Shown here: positions 34,826 to 43,827 of the stretch, one piece after another
How the letters are laid out: every line of letters starts with the position of its first letter
Numbering within the stretch: position 1 is the first letter of the stretch
Origin: JALZVT01 sp964634815
Lineage (GTDB): Bacteria; Pseudomonadota; Gammaproteobacteria; Pseudomonadales; Azotimanducaceae
DNA: 64,000 nucleotides
Assembly: GCA_964634815.1 (NCBI GenBank)
Contig: CAZWMD010000007.1
Coordinates: 1 to 64,000 of the forward strand
Direction: 5' to 3'
Made by a program: the position numbers and the translations under genes
The notes under the pieces: model-generated
Databases searched by the model: none
Told to the model about the DNA's origin: nothing
The model's input: only the letters and a program-made list of their open reading frames with translations

Positions 34826-35676
34826 TACGCGCCTCCTTTATCGTCTGCATCTGTTGCTTCGCCAGTCAGAGCAGCAAGGGATGCCGCACTTGCAGGTGCA
34901 TCGGTAGGCGCTTCGGGCTCTTCAGGTGCCACAGCGGCGGCGGCCGCAGGTGCTTCCTCAACTTCAACAAACTCATCCAGCGTCACTTCCGAACCGGCGC
35001 TTGCTTGACCAGCGGTAACCGCATCGGCAACAGCGGCCACGTACAGCCGGATCGCACGGATAGCGTCATCATTGCCGGGAATAACATGATCTACACCGTC
35101 GGGATCACTGTTGGAATCGACAATGCCAATAACAGGGATACCCAGCTTATTAGCCTCAGAAATCGCGATGTGTTCGTGCTGAACATCTACTACAAAGAGT
35201 GCATCAGGCAGTCCGCCCATCTCTTTGATTCCCCCGAGGCTACGCTCGAGTTTTTCCATCATGCGAGTTTTTTGCAGCGCTTCTTTCTTGGTGAGGCGCT
35301 CAAAAGTACCGTCTGCTGCCTGTGCTTCAAGATCTTGCAGGCGCTTGATGGACTGGCGGATCGTCTTGTAGTTGGTGAGCATGCCGCCCAGCCAACGCTG
35401 ATCAACAAAGGGCATACCTACCGCGGTGGCCTGTTCGCGAATCACCTTCGCCGCTGAGCGCTTGGTGCCCACAAACAGTATTTTGTTCTTGCGAGATGCA
35501 AGCGCCTGGATCTCATCCAGTGCCGCATTGAAGGCCGGTACGGTCTTCTCCAGATTGATAATGTGGATATTGTTACGGGCCCCGAAAATATAGGGAGCCA
35601 TCTTGGGATTCCAGAAACGGGTCTGGTGGCCGAAGTGCACGCCGGCCTCCAGCATGTCACGCATGCTGACTGTCAT
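34825..35676 (-). CDS. rpsB: 30S ribosomal protein S2 with acidic Ala-rich tail
   Basis: 283 residues from the ATG giving MTVSMRDMLEAGVHFGHQTR, preceded by AAGGAG; 26 upstream codons of open frame are discarded. Core S2 motifs: FWNPKMAPYIFGARNNIHII (as separate parts), LFVGTKRSA, VDQRWLGGMLTNYKTI, GIPVIGIVDSNSDPDGVDHV. After residue ~225 the protein carries a tail of about 55 residues rich in Ala, Glu, Asp and Pro, absent from E. coli S2 though seen in some relatives. First gene of the transcript running to frr. Confidence 0.97.
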   Translation of the reverse strand: MTVSMRDMLEAGVHFGHQTRFWNPKMAPYIFGARNNIHIINLEKTVPAFNAALDEIQALASRKNKILFVGTKRSAAKVIREQATAVGMPFVDQRWLGGMLTNYKTIRQSIKRLQDLEAQAADGTFERLTKKEALQKTRMMEKLERSLGGIKEMGGLPDALFVVDVQHEHIAISEANKLGIPVIGIVDSNSDPDGVDHVIPGNDDAIRAIRLYVAAVADAVTAGQASAGSEVTLDEFVEVEEAPAAAAAVAPEEPEAPTDAPASAASLAALTGEATDADDKGGA

Positions 35677-35813
35677 AGGTTTTCTCCTTGGGTTGCGCCT
35701 CCGCTGCTCCCATCGCCGAACCCCTGCCCGTCTTTCGACGTTTGGGGCACCCACGGCTTTGTGACGAGCAGCGTGTGGATTTTAAGTACGTTACAGTTCA
35801 CTTCCTGACTCCG

Positions 35814-35828
35814 TGGACACAATGTCCA
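35814..35828 (-). promoter_or_regulatory. small hairpin in the rpsB leader
   Basis: TGGACA-TTG-TGTCCA, a perfect 6-bp stem with a 3-nt loop, lies about 20 nt into the predicted rpsB transcript and about 140 nt before the start codon. Leaders of rpsB in gammaproteobacteria are known targets of S2 autoregulation; that this stem belongs to such an element is a guess. Confidence 0.35.
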
Positions 35829-35849
35829 GATTGCCCTGAAGCGGCGCGC

Positions 35850-35877
35850 TTTATACCATGAAGGGCTGGCAGGTAAA
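35850..35877 (-). promoter_or_regulatory. rpsB operon promoter
   Basis: TATAAA (35850-35855) and TTTACC (35872-35877) are spaced by 16 bp on the minus strand. The site sits in the divergent rpsB/map spacer (35677-35905) and gives a leader of about 165 nt before rpsB. The -10 is good; the -35 matches four of six positions. Confidence 0.5.
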
Positions 35878-35905
35878 ACCATCACAGAGAAGTACCCCCT
35901 TACTT

Positions 35906-36694
35906 ATGACAATCAAGCTTTTGGGTCCCGAAGAAATCGAAAAAATGCGGGTAGCAGGCAAGCTTGCTGCCAGTGTGCTGGATATGATTGGGGAACACGT
36001 GAAACCGGGGGTAACCACAGGTGAGCTCGACCGGCTGTGCCACCAGTACATCGTCGACGAAATTCACTGTATTCCGGCACCCTTGAACTATACCAACGGC
36101 ACCAGCCCGCCCTTCCCCAAATCAGTCTGCACCAGCGTCAATCACGTGGTTTGCCACGGTATTCCGTCGGATCGCAAAACCCTGAAAAACGGTGATGCCC
36201 TGAATATCGACGTCACCGTCATACATGAAGGCTACTATGGCGATACCTCCAAGATGTTTTTTGTTGGAAAACCAACGGTTCTGGCAGAACGGTTGGTCAG
36301 GGTGACTCAGGAGTGCCTCTACAAAGGCATTAACGAAGTAAAGCCGGGCGCAACTCTGGGTGACATCGGCTACGTCATCCAGAAACACGCCGAATCGAGC
36401 AATTTCTCGGTGGTCCGGGAATTTTGCGGACACGGTATCGGAGACACCTTCCACAGCGAACCGCAGGTCTTGCATTACGGCCGCCGCGGTACCGGAGAAG
36501 TCCTGCAGGAAGGTATGGCGTTCACCATCGAACCCATGATCAACGCCGGCAAACGGGATGTAAAAATACTTCCTGACCAGTGGACGGCCGTGACCAAGGA
36601 CCACAAATTGTCTGCCCAGTGGGAACACACCCTGTTGGTGACCAGTTCCGGTGTAGAGGTCCTCACCCGCAGGGACGAAGAAGCCAGTTTGTGA
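35906..36694 (+). CDS. map: methionine aminopeptidase, type I
   Basis: It removes the initiator methionine. 262 residues from the ATG giving MTIKLLGPEEIEKMRVAGKL; an ATG 48 bp earlier adds non-conserved residues and overlaps the rpsB promoter. The metal ligands are in IDVTVIHEGYYGDTSKMF (two Asp), GHGIGDTFH (His) and AFTIEPMI and WEHTLLV (Glu). The conserved substrate-pocket Cys/His reads SVCTSVNHVVCHGIP. Divergent from rpsB, as is common, and overlapping glnD (GTGA). Confidence 0.96.
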   Translation: MTIKLLGPEEIEKMRVAGKLAASVLDMIGEHVKPGVTTGELDRLCHQYIVDEIHCIPAPLNYTNGTSPPFPKSVCTSVNHVVCHGIPSDRKTLKNGDALNIDVTVIHEGYYGDTSKMFFVGKPTVLAERLVRVTQECLYKGINEVKPGATLGDIGYVIQKHAESSNFSVVREFCGHGIGDTFHSEPQVLHYGRRGTGEVLQEGMAFTIEPMINAGKRDVKILPDQWTAVTKDHKLSAQWEHTLLVTSSGVEVLTRRDEEASL

Positions 36695-39318
36695 ATGAAA
36701 AATCTCTATCGCTTCGCCAGCGGATAAGTCAGGCGGACGAAAAGCTCGCTGAGCGCTTCTGGGCCAACGACGACATCGACCAGTTGCTGGCTGAACGTGC
36801 AGCGCTGTTTGACACTGTGCTGGCGGAACTCTGGGCAACCCACATGCCCGAGGCCGCGCAAAACCAGACCGCGCTCTATGCTGTGGGTGGCTATGGTCGT
36901 GCAGAGCTGCATCCGGGCTCAGACATCGATCTGCTTATTGTTGTTAAGCGACGCAAGAGCTGGGAAGGCGAACTCGAAGCCTTTGTACAGTCTCTGTGGG
37001 ATCTGGGTTGCGAGATAGGCCATAGTGTCCGTACGGTCCGCGAATGCCGGCGCGAATCTGCCTCAGATATTCAAACCGCCACCGCCATGTTCGAACGCCG
37101 GTTACTGTTTGGTGCTGAGAAAATCACGGCTAGCCTCGATCGCGTAATGCGCGCTCGCAGGCTCTGGCCAAGTTCAAAATTCTTTGTGGCAAAGCGTGAG
37201 GAACAGGTTAAGCGCCACGCCACCTACGACAATGTTGAGTATGGCCTTGAACCAAACATCAAGGCGTCACCTGGCGGTCTGCGCGATCAGCACACCGTGT
37301 TCTGGATTGTTCGTCGGGAATACGGCACCACAGAAACCGCGCAACTTCGCGAGCGCGGTGTACTTACCGCCCAGGAAGAAGGCTGGCTACTGGAAGGCAA
37401 GCGTTTCTTGTCCTGGGTGCGATATGGCCTGCACCTGATCGCCGGCCGTAAAGAGGATCGACTGCAGTTCGAATACCAAAGGGAGCTCGCACAGCGCTTC
37501 GGCTACGCAGATACCGACGCCAAACGAGGTGTTGAAGGGTTTATGCAACTCTACTACCGACACGTCCTGGCATTGCGCGAGGTCAATGACATCGTGCTAC
37601 AGAGATTTGAGGAAACCATTGTCCAGGGCCGCAGGCGTCCGCGTATGGAAGCAATCAACGAGCGTTTCAGACTGCGTAATCAATATATAGAGACAACCAG
37701 CCCCGAGGTATTCCCGCAAACGCCAAGCGCCATGTTTGAAATGTTTGTCATCATGGCCAACCGTCGGGAAATCGCGGGAGTTCGCGCCAGCACCATCCGC
37801 GAGATCCGCAACAATTTGCCAGCCATTGATGATGAGTTTCGGCGAGATCCCCAGGTAGCCAAACTGTTCCTCGACTTACTGCGTGCCCCACACACGCTGG
37901 TGTCCCAACTCAGACGCATGCGGCGCTACGGACTGCTCAGCGCCTACCTGCCGGAGTTCGGAAAAATTGTCGGTCAGATGCAACACGATCTGTTTCACAT
38001 CTATACCGTCGATGCTCATACGATGACACTGATCGGTAACCTGCGCAGGTTCCGTTATCGGAAATCAGAAGAAACCTATCCGGTTGCGCATCAATGCGTT
38101 CTTAATGTCCCGAAAATCGAGTTGCTATATATAGCAGGCCTTTACCACGATATCGGCAAAGGCCGTGGCGGCGATCACTCCGAACTGGGTGCCGTTGACG
38201 CAGCGATGTTTTGTGAACGACATGGGCTGTCTGAAACCGATACCGATCTGGTTTGCTGGTTGGTGCGATCGCACCTGTTGATGTCGTCCACGGCACAGCG
38301 CAAAGACATTCACGATCCTGATGTCATTGCAGACTTTGCCGCGGGCGTGAAAACACACGCCAGACTCGACTATCTCTATGCCTTAACCGCAGCAGACATT
38401 ACCGCAACCAATCCCACTCTGTGGAATAGCTGGAGAGCATCACTGCTGCGACAGCTCTATCAACACACAAAGCACTACCTGGAAGCCGGCGCCAAGCGCG
38501 ACCGCGATGCGCTCCTAGCCGAACGCAGATCATCCATTGCAAAAGACTTTGTCCAACGTATCGAGCCGGCGGGCGACACCAATTTAGCGACTGCATCGCT
38601 ACCCGCTGCAATGGAGCAGCTAGTCAGTGAAGAATTCTGTTTTCGCTACGAGCCAGCCGTTGCAGCCGATGTCTTGTGGGCCTGCCACACCCACGACCTC
38701 GAAGCAGGCCCGCTCATCGATATACGAGAATTGCCGGGTCAGCTCACAGGAGAGAGCGTGACCGAGGTTCTGATCTATGCAAAAGACCGAATTGGTTTGT
38801 TCCGAGACAGTGTTTATGCGTTGCTCGAAAACAAACTTGCCGTCTACAACGCCTTTATTCAGTCAACGCCGGACGAGCGCTGCCTGAACGCGTTTATCGT
38901 GCTTAGTGAAGACGGCAAGTCTCTGCAAAAAGATGAAAATCAGCAAGCCAGAGTAAAGAAATCCATAGAAACAGCGCTAGCAGGCAGCGGCAAGCATGGA
39001 GCGCCATCAGCCAGGCAGCGCTTGCCGCGCCAACGCCAGCAGATGATCACGCCGAGCAAGGTCACCCTGCACACTGCCCCTGGCGCGAAGAGTTCAGAAC
39101 TCACTATAGTCACCGCTGACAGGCCCGGACTGCTGGCACGCCTTGGTGAGCTGTTTATTGAGGTGGGAATCGAAGTCTGCGCAGCAAGAATCAACACCCT
39201 GGGTGATCGGGTTGAAGACTATTTTGAGATCATGCAGGCAGACGGCACACCATTCACCGATCCGGAACAGGTGTATGTCATCACTAATACCGTGCGGCAA
39301 CGTCTCGACTTGTTTTAG
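36691..39318 (+). CDS. glnD: bifunctional uridylyltransferase/uridylyl-removing enzyme GlnD
   Basis: The nitrogen sensor that uridylylates and deuridylylates PII proteins in response to glutamine. The GTG start overlaps the map stop (GTGA), giving 875 residues; longer open frame upstream lies within map. Order: nucleotidyltransferase (GGYGRAELHPGSDIDLLIV, about residues 68-86), PII-UTase helical domain, HD domain (LYHDIGKGRGGDHSELG, about 485), and two C-terminal ACT domains (about 685-760 and 800-875) separated by a polar, basic insert. Length is normal. Confidence 0.96.
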   Translation: MNEKSLSLRQRISQADEKLAERFWANDDIDQLLAERAALFDTVLAELWATHMPEAAQNQTALYAVGGYGRAELHPGSDIDLLIVVKRRKSWEGELEAFVQSLWDLGCEIGHSVRTVRECRRESASDIQTATAMFERRLLFGAEKITASLDRVMRARRLWPSSKFFVAKREEQVKRHATYDNVEYGLEPNIKASPGGLRDQHTVFWIVRREYGTTETAQLRERGVLTAQEEGWLLEGKRFLSWVRYGLHLIAGRKEDRLQFEYQRELAQRFGYADTDAKRGVEGFMQLYYRHVLALREVNDIVLQRFEETIVQGRRRPRMEAINERFRLRNQYIETTSPEVFPQTPSAMFEMFVIMANRREIAGVRASTIREIRNNLPAIDDEFRRDPQVAKLFLDLLRAPHTLVSQLRRMRRYGLLSAYLPEFGKIVGQMQHDLFHIYTVDAHTMTLIGNLRRFRYRKSEETYPVAHQCVLNVPKIELLYIAGLYHDIGKGRGGDHSELGAVDAAMFCERHGLSETDTDLVCWLVRSHLLMSSTAQRKDIHDPDVIADFAAGVKTHARLDYLYALTAADITATNPTLWNSWRASLLRQLYQHTKHYLEAGAKRDRDALLAERRSSIAKDFVQRIEPAGDTNLATASLPAAMEQLVSEEFCFRYEPAVAADVLWACHTHDLEAGPLIDIRELPGQLTGESVTEVLIYAKDRIGLFRDSVYALLENKLAVYNAFIQSTPDERCLNAFIVLSEDGKSLQKDENQQARVKKSIETALAGSGKHGAPSARQRLPRQRQQMITPSKVTLHTAPGAKSSELTIVTADRPGLLARLGELFIEVGIEVCAARINTLGDRVEDYFEIMQADGTPFTDPEQVYVITNTVRQRLDLF

Positions 39319-39370
39319 CTGAACTGCATAACGTCGAAAGGCCAAAATCTAAATAAGGATAAGCCAACTC

Positions 39371-40567
39371 GTGAACCCTGCTCTGAGCCACTTGCAGCTC
39401 TACCCGTTTCAACGCCTGAATGCACTTAAAGCAGACCTGCCAGACCCGCCGCGCGACAAAGCGCATATCGCCCTGTCGATTGGCGAGCCGAAACATCCAG
39501 CTGCGGATTTTCTGGTTGATGCCCTGGGTGACGAATCCCTCATACGTTCAGGTCTTGGCACCTACCCGGCCACTCTGGGCAGCGAAGAACTACGTGTCTC
39601 AATTTCTGATTGGCTAGGCAATCGATTTTCTGTCCAGGTAGATCCACAGCGCCAGGTGTTGCCGGTTAACGGCACTCGAGAAGCCCTGTTTAGCTTTGGG
39701 CAGGCCGTATTATCTGGCAAACAGGGGGCTGCAGCCTTACTGCCAAACCCCTTCTACCAGATCTATGAGGGCGCGATCTTAATGCGTGGCGCACAGCCTG
39801 TATTTATGCCGACCCATCGCGCCAACGGTTATCTACCGGACTTCGCAAGCATCCCTGAAGAAACCTGGCGGCGTTGTGAGTTGGTTTATCTGTGTTCACC
39901 AGGCAATCCCACAGGCGCTGTGCTTGATATGGCGGCGCTAGAAGAATTACTGGAGCTCAGGGATCGGTATGACTTTGTGATTGCCTCCGATGAGTGCTAC
40001 TCAGAGATCTACGCCGATGAGCAAAATCCCCCACCGGGACTTCTGCAAGCCTGCGCATCAACGGGACGCGACAACTTCACTGGATGTGTTGTTTTCCACA
40101 GTTTGTCAAAGCGATCAAACCTGCCTGGTTTGCGCTCGGGATTTGTTGCCGGAGATGCAGAGTTACTCGCGCCCTACTACCAATACCGCACCTACCATGG
40201 CTGCGCGATGCCCGCCCAGGTTCAGGCCATCAGTGCCATTGCCTGGCGCGACGAAGAACACGTGCTGAGAAACCGTGCGCTGTACCGAGAGAAGTTTGCC
40301 GCAGTCACGCCCATCATTGCGTCGTGCCTCGATGTCGAGATGCCGCAGGCGGCGTTCTACCTTTGGCCGCAGACACCTATCGATGATCAGGACTTTGCGG
40401 CTAACCTGTTTGCCACACAAAATGTCACTGTATTGCCGGGCCAGTTTCTCAGTCGGCGTGGCGCAGACGGCAAGAACCCCGGAACCAACCACGTAAGGAT
40501 CGCGCTGGTTGCGCCTCTGGCTGAGTGCATTGAGGCGGCGGAACGAATAAAGGCACACCTCAACTGA
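39371..40567 (+). CDS. dapC: succinyldiaminopimelate transaminase
   Basis: A PLP-dependent fold-type I aminotransferase that makes N-succinyl-LL-2,6-diaminopimelate. 398 residues with LSIGEPKHPAADFL near the N-terminus, the cofactor segment ASDECYSEIY, the Schiff-base lysine in HSLSKRSNLPGLRSGFVAG (Lys of SLSKR) and the C-terminal substrate Arg in HVRIALVAP. GTG start, 53 bp after glnD. Its neighbours dapD and dapE support the DAP assignment over other class I/II aminotransferases. Confidence 0.92.
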   Translation: MNPALSHLQLYPFQRLNALKADLPDPPRDKAHIALSIGEPKHPAADFLVDALGDESLIRSGLGTYPATLGSEELRVSISDWLGNRFSVQVDPQRQVLPVNGTREALFSFGQAVLSGKQGAAALLPNPFYQIYEGAILMRGAQPVFMPTHRANGYLPDFASIPEETWRRCELVYLCSPGNPTGAVLDMAALEELLELRDRYDFVIASDECYSEIYADEQNPPPGLLQACASTGRDNFTGCVVFHSLSKRSNLPGLRSGFVAGDAELLAPYYQYRTYHGCAMPAQVQAISAIAWRDEEHVLRNRALYREKFAAVTPIIASCLDVEMPQAAFYLWPQTPIDDQDFAANLFATQNVTVLPGQFLSRRGADGKNPGTNHVRIALVAPLAECIEAAERIKAHLN

Positions 40568-40655
40568 TTCATCTCTGGCCGATCAGACTGATAGACTTCG
40601 CGACATCACTCTAACGCGCCAAACAAACGCGCCAATACAAACGGATTCTATTGCC

Positions 40656-41690
40656 ATGGCAGATCAACCCTCCAAAGAACTTTTCGCTTTCGGTCTCGGG
40701 CATGCCGCACGAAGCTCCAAAGGTGACCTGCTCGACAGCTGGTTTCCAGCCCCGTTGATGAATGTGGCCGAGCCCCTGTCGACAACCATTCGTGAGATCG
40801 CTGGTACTGGCGTCACTGAACTGGATGGCAGCAAAACTGCACTGATCGCGAGCGCCCTGGATCAGGCTGGGCACAAGGACGCCAGTGTTCTGGCAAAGGC
40901 CCTGGGGGACGCTGGTGACCCGGTGATCTGCGTGGCGCTGGAAAGCGATGACGCCATCTCATCCACTCCCGAGGCGTACCTCAAGCTACACCTGCTGTCA
41001 CATCGGCTCTGCCTGCCCAACACTCTCAATCTGGACGGCATATTTGCTCACCTGCCCACGGTGGCCTGGACCAACAAGGGGCCTATGGACCCAACAGACG
41101 TGCCGGCCGCAATCATCAAGGCACGAACGACAGGCGATGCTCTCCACGTTCGTTCGCTCGACAAGTTCCCGCAAATGGCGGATTACGTTTTACCCGCGGG
41201 GGTGCGCATAGCCAACAGCGCGCGCGTGAGGCTCGGCGCCTACGTTGGCGATGGCACAACAGTGATGCACGAAGGCCAGATCAATTTCAACTCGGGAGCC
41301 GTTGGTCCCAATATGGTTGAAGGCAGAATCTCCCAGGGTGTCATTCTCGGTGCCAACACCGATCTAGGCGGCAGCGCGAGCACCATGGGCACCCTGTCCG
41401 GCGGCGGCACCCAACGAGTAGCACTGGGTGAAAACTGCCTGGTTGGAGCAAACGCCGGTACCGGTATTCCGCTCGGCGATCGCTGCACGATCGAAGCCGG
41501 TTTGTACATCACTGCCGGCACCATAGTTAGACTTTTTGATGCGTCAGGCGAAAGTCGGCAAATCAAAGCCCGGGAACTCGCAGGCGCATCGGATCTTTTA
41601 TTTATCCGTCACAGTGCCACCGGCGAAGTACAGTGCCGCACCAACCGCACAGCCATTGAGTTAAACGATGCACTGCACGCGCATAATTGA
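40656..41690 (+). CDS. dapD: 2,3,4,5-tetrahydropyridine-2,6-dicarboxylate N-succinyltransferase
   Basis: It succinylates tetrahydrodipicolinate, the entry to the succinylase branch of lysine/DAP synthesis. The 344-residue product belongs to the longer DapD type seen in Pseudomonas: an N-terminal alpha/beta domain (MADQPSKELFAFGLG), then a left-handed beta helix (about 175-300) with MHEGQINFNSGAVGPNMVEG (as parts) and SASTMGTLSGGGTQRV. ATG start; 50 bp before dapE. Confidence 0.94.
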   Translation: MADQPSKELFAFGLGHAARSSKGDLLDSWFPAPLMNVAEPLSTTIREIAGTGVTELDGSKTALIASALDQAGHKDASVLAKALGDAGDPVICVALESDDAISSTPEAYLKLHLLSHRLCLPNTLNLDGIFAHLPTVAWTNKGPMDPTDVPAAIIKARTTGDALHVRSLDKFPQMADYVLPAGVRIANSARVRLGAYVGDGTTVMHEGQINFNSGAVGPNMVEGRISQGVILGANTDLGGSASTMGTLSGGGTQRVALGENCLVGANAGTGIPLGDRCTIEAGLYITAGTIVRLFDASGESRQIKARELAGASDLLFIRHSATGEVQCRTNRTAIELNDALHAHN

Positions 41691-41740
41691 TTCGACGCAA
41701 CCGACCCGGCTCACCAGGCAAAGAACTTAAAAGTAGCTAA

Positions 41741-42898
41741 ATGAATACAGACCAACTTACTGAGCTGACCTGTGAATTAATTGCCCGGGAATCGATTACT
41801 CCGGCTGATGCTGGCTGCCAGTCGCTTATCGCAGCCGAGCTCGAAGCCGTCGGGTTTCAATCACGCAAGATGCCTTTTGACTGTGTCGAAAACCTCTGGG
41901 CTACCCACGGTGAGGGCGCGCCCTTACTCGTGTTTGCCGGACACACTGACGTTGTTCCGACAGGTAATCTCGATGACTGGGATACACCTCCGTTTCAACC
42001 CACTATTAAGGACGGAATGCTCTACGGCCGCGGTGCGGCAGATATGAAAGCAAGCCTGGCTGCCATGGTTGGCGCCGCCAAACTGTTCGCTGAACAGGTA
42101 CCGGACCACCCGGGAACTCTGGCGTTTCTGATCACCTCTGATGAGGAAGGCCCCGCAATTCACGGCACACGCGCCGTGGTGGAGGCCCTGGGTCAGGAAG
42201 GCGTTGTCATGGACTATTGCATCGTTGGCGAGCCCTCTTCTTCTGAGAAACTGGGCGACGTCGTGCGCAATGGGCGCCGGGGCTCGCTAAATGCCGAGCT
42301 GGTTATCGACGGCGTGCAGGGCCATGTTGCCTACCCAAGCCTTGTTGAAAACCCGATCCATCATTCGGCGGAGATCCTTAGCCGCATCCTGGCCATAGAT
42401 TGGGATGCCGGGAACGACTATTTCCCGCCAACAAGCCTGCAAATTTCCAACATCAACTCCGGCACCGGGGCAACCAATGTGGTGCCGGGTACGCTGAACG
42501 CGATGTTCAATCTGCGCTTCAATACCGAACAAACCGCGGCTGGCATAGAAGCCCGAGTCAACGCCGCTCTGGCCGACATTGAATGCTCCTGGCACATCAA
42601 CTGGACCCTGTCCGGCAACCCCTTTCTCACGCCAAAAGGCGAATTGACCCAGGCCGTCAGCCAGGCCATCCAGTCGAACTGCGGCTACGCGCCAGAACTT
42701 TCCACCTCGGGCGGCACCTCGGATGGCCGATTTATCGCCCCAACAGGAACTCAGGTCACAGAATTGGGTCCATGCAATGCAACCATCCATAAGATCAATG
42801 AATGCGTCGCCGTTGCAGACCTTGAAGTACTGCAACATGTTTACCTGGATATCGCCCGCAGCCTGTTGACAGAAGAAACACCACAAAAATCCTCATGA
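41741..42898 (+). CDS. dapE: succinyl-diaminopimelate desuccinylase
   Basis: A dizinc M20 hydrolase that releases LL-diaminopimelate. 385 residues with the metal-ligand motifs FAGHTDVVPTGN, GRGAADMKASLAA and the catalytic/bridging Glu pair in TSDEEGPAIHGT. The dimerisation domain is near 180-290, and the final His ligand is in ATIHKINEC. It completes the DAP block with dapC and dapD; its stop overlaps the gspN start (ATGA). Confidence 0.95.
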   Translation: MNTDQLTELTCELIARESITPADAGCQSLIAAELEAVGFQSRKMPFDCVENLWATHGEGAPLLVFAGHTDVVPTGNLDDWDTPPFQPTIKDGMLYGRGAADMKASLAAMVGAAKLFAEQVPDHPGTLAFLITSDEEGPAIHGTRAVVEALGQEGVVMDYCIVGEPSSSEKLGDVVRNGRRGSLNAELVIDGVQGHVAYPSLVENPIHHSAEILSRILAIDWDAGNDYFPPTSLQISNINSGTGATNVVPGTLNAMFNLRFNTEQTAAGIEARVNAALADIECSWHINWTLSGNPFLTPKGELTQAVSQAIQSNCGYAPELSTSGGTSDGRFIAPTGTQVTELGPCNATIHKINECVAVADLEVLQHVYLDIARSLLTEETPQKSS

Positions 42899-43719
42899 AG
42901 CGCATTCTGATTGGACTGTCGATAAGCCTGCTACTCATCCTGGGCGCTTTGATCTTCGCCCCCGCAAGGCTAGCCTCAAAGGCCCTGGAAAGCGCCTTTC
43001 CAAGAGCACCCCTGGGACTCCATGGAGCCGGCACTAACACATCCGGGGGGCAGCCCGAAATTCGACTATTAGGTGCAAGCGGCACGCTTTGGAACGGTGC
43101 AGGCCAACTGCTTGTCAACCGCACCCCCATCGGCGACCTGCAATGGCAAACAAATTTCTCGAATCTATTTGCATTGGAAGCCGCGCTGGACTGGAAACTC
43201 CAGGGTGATGGATTTAGCGCCGAAGGCACCGCTGCCGCTCGGGGCAAAGAGTATGACCTAAGATCAGTGCACGCCGTGGTGGGCAATGACCTGCTAAGGA
43301 ATTTCCTTGGCACCTACGACATCGCCCCCTCGGGCGACCTAAACATTAATGAGCTGGATATCACCAATCTACGTCTAAACGAAGCTCAGGACTGGCCAGC
43401 GGCGGTCACTGCAAACGGCGTCCTGTCCTGGGACGGCGGACCGGTAAGATATCGGCTGTCCGGCCGTACCTCCAACATCGAATTACCGCCGATGCGGGGT
43501 GTTATCAAAACCCCAGAGCGTGGCCAACATCCGGGTTGGCCGCAACTTCAGGTGTTGAATGCCGAGGACGGCGCTCTATTGATTACGGGCCGCCTGACGC
43601 CCTCGGGGAGCGCAGCCATTGGAATCACCCGAGGCTTCACCAAGTTGGCCGGCCAACCCTGGCCAGGTAGTGACCCGGATCACACAGTTGTTCTGGAGGT
43701 CGAGGAACAGCTTAACTAA
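42895..43719 (+). CDS. gspN: type II secretion system protein N
   Basis: An accessory inner-membrane-anchored protein of the T2SS. 274 residues: one N-terminal transmembrane helix (about 4-22, ILIGLSISLLLILGALIF), a periplasmic beta-rich domain with LLGASGTLWNGAGQLLV, the GTLW(N)G signature of GspN, and a terminal strand ITRGFTKLAGQPWP. Translationally coupled to dapE (ATGA), an odd metabolic partner, and followed 108 bp later by gspC. Divergent family, so I rely on the GTLWNG motif, topology and neighbours. Confidence 0.82.
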   Translation: MKRILIGLSISLLLILGALIFAPARLASKALESAFPRAPLGLHGAGTNTSGGQPEIRLLGASGTLWNGAGQLLVNRTPIGDLQWQTNFSNLFALEAALDWKLQGDGFSAEGTAAARGKEYDLRSVHAVVGNDLLRNFLGTYDIAPSGDLNINELDITNLRLNEAQDWPAAVTANGVLSWDGGPVRYRLSGRTSNIELPPMRGVIKTPERGQHPGWPQLQVLNAEDGALLITGRLTPSGSAAIGITRGFTKLAGQPWPGSDPDHTVVLEVEEQLN

Positions 43720-43827
43720 ACTGTGGTCGAACTCGGCCGAGCCTTTGTCTCCAGTAAAGGCGACTATAGTTGTTCGGACAAAACAGAGGTCCGGACAAAA
43801 TAAGAGCAGGACAGGATAGATAGATAA

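Noticed and set aside
36580..36690. Longer GlnD start inside map
   Set aside because: The GTG overlapping the map stop is the natural coupled start, and upstream residues are the shadow of map.
40605..40640. Direct repeat ACGCGCCAA upstream of dapD as an operator
   Set aside because: Two 9-bp copies 13 bp apart are not symmetric and match no known site; too weak to report as a feature.
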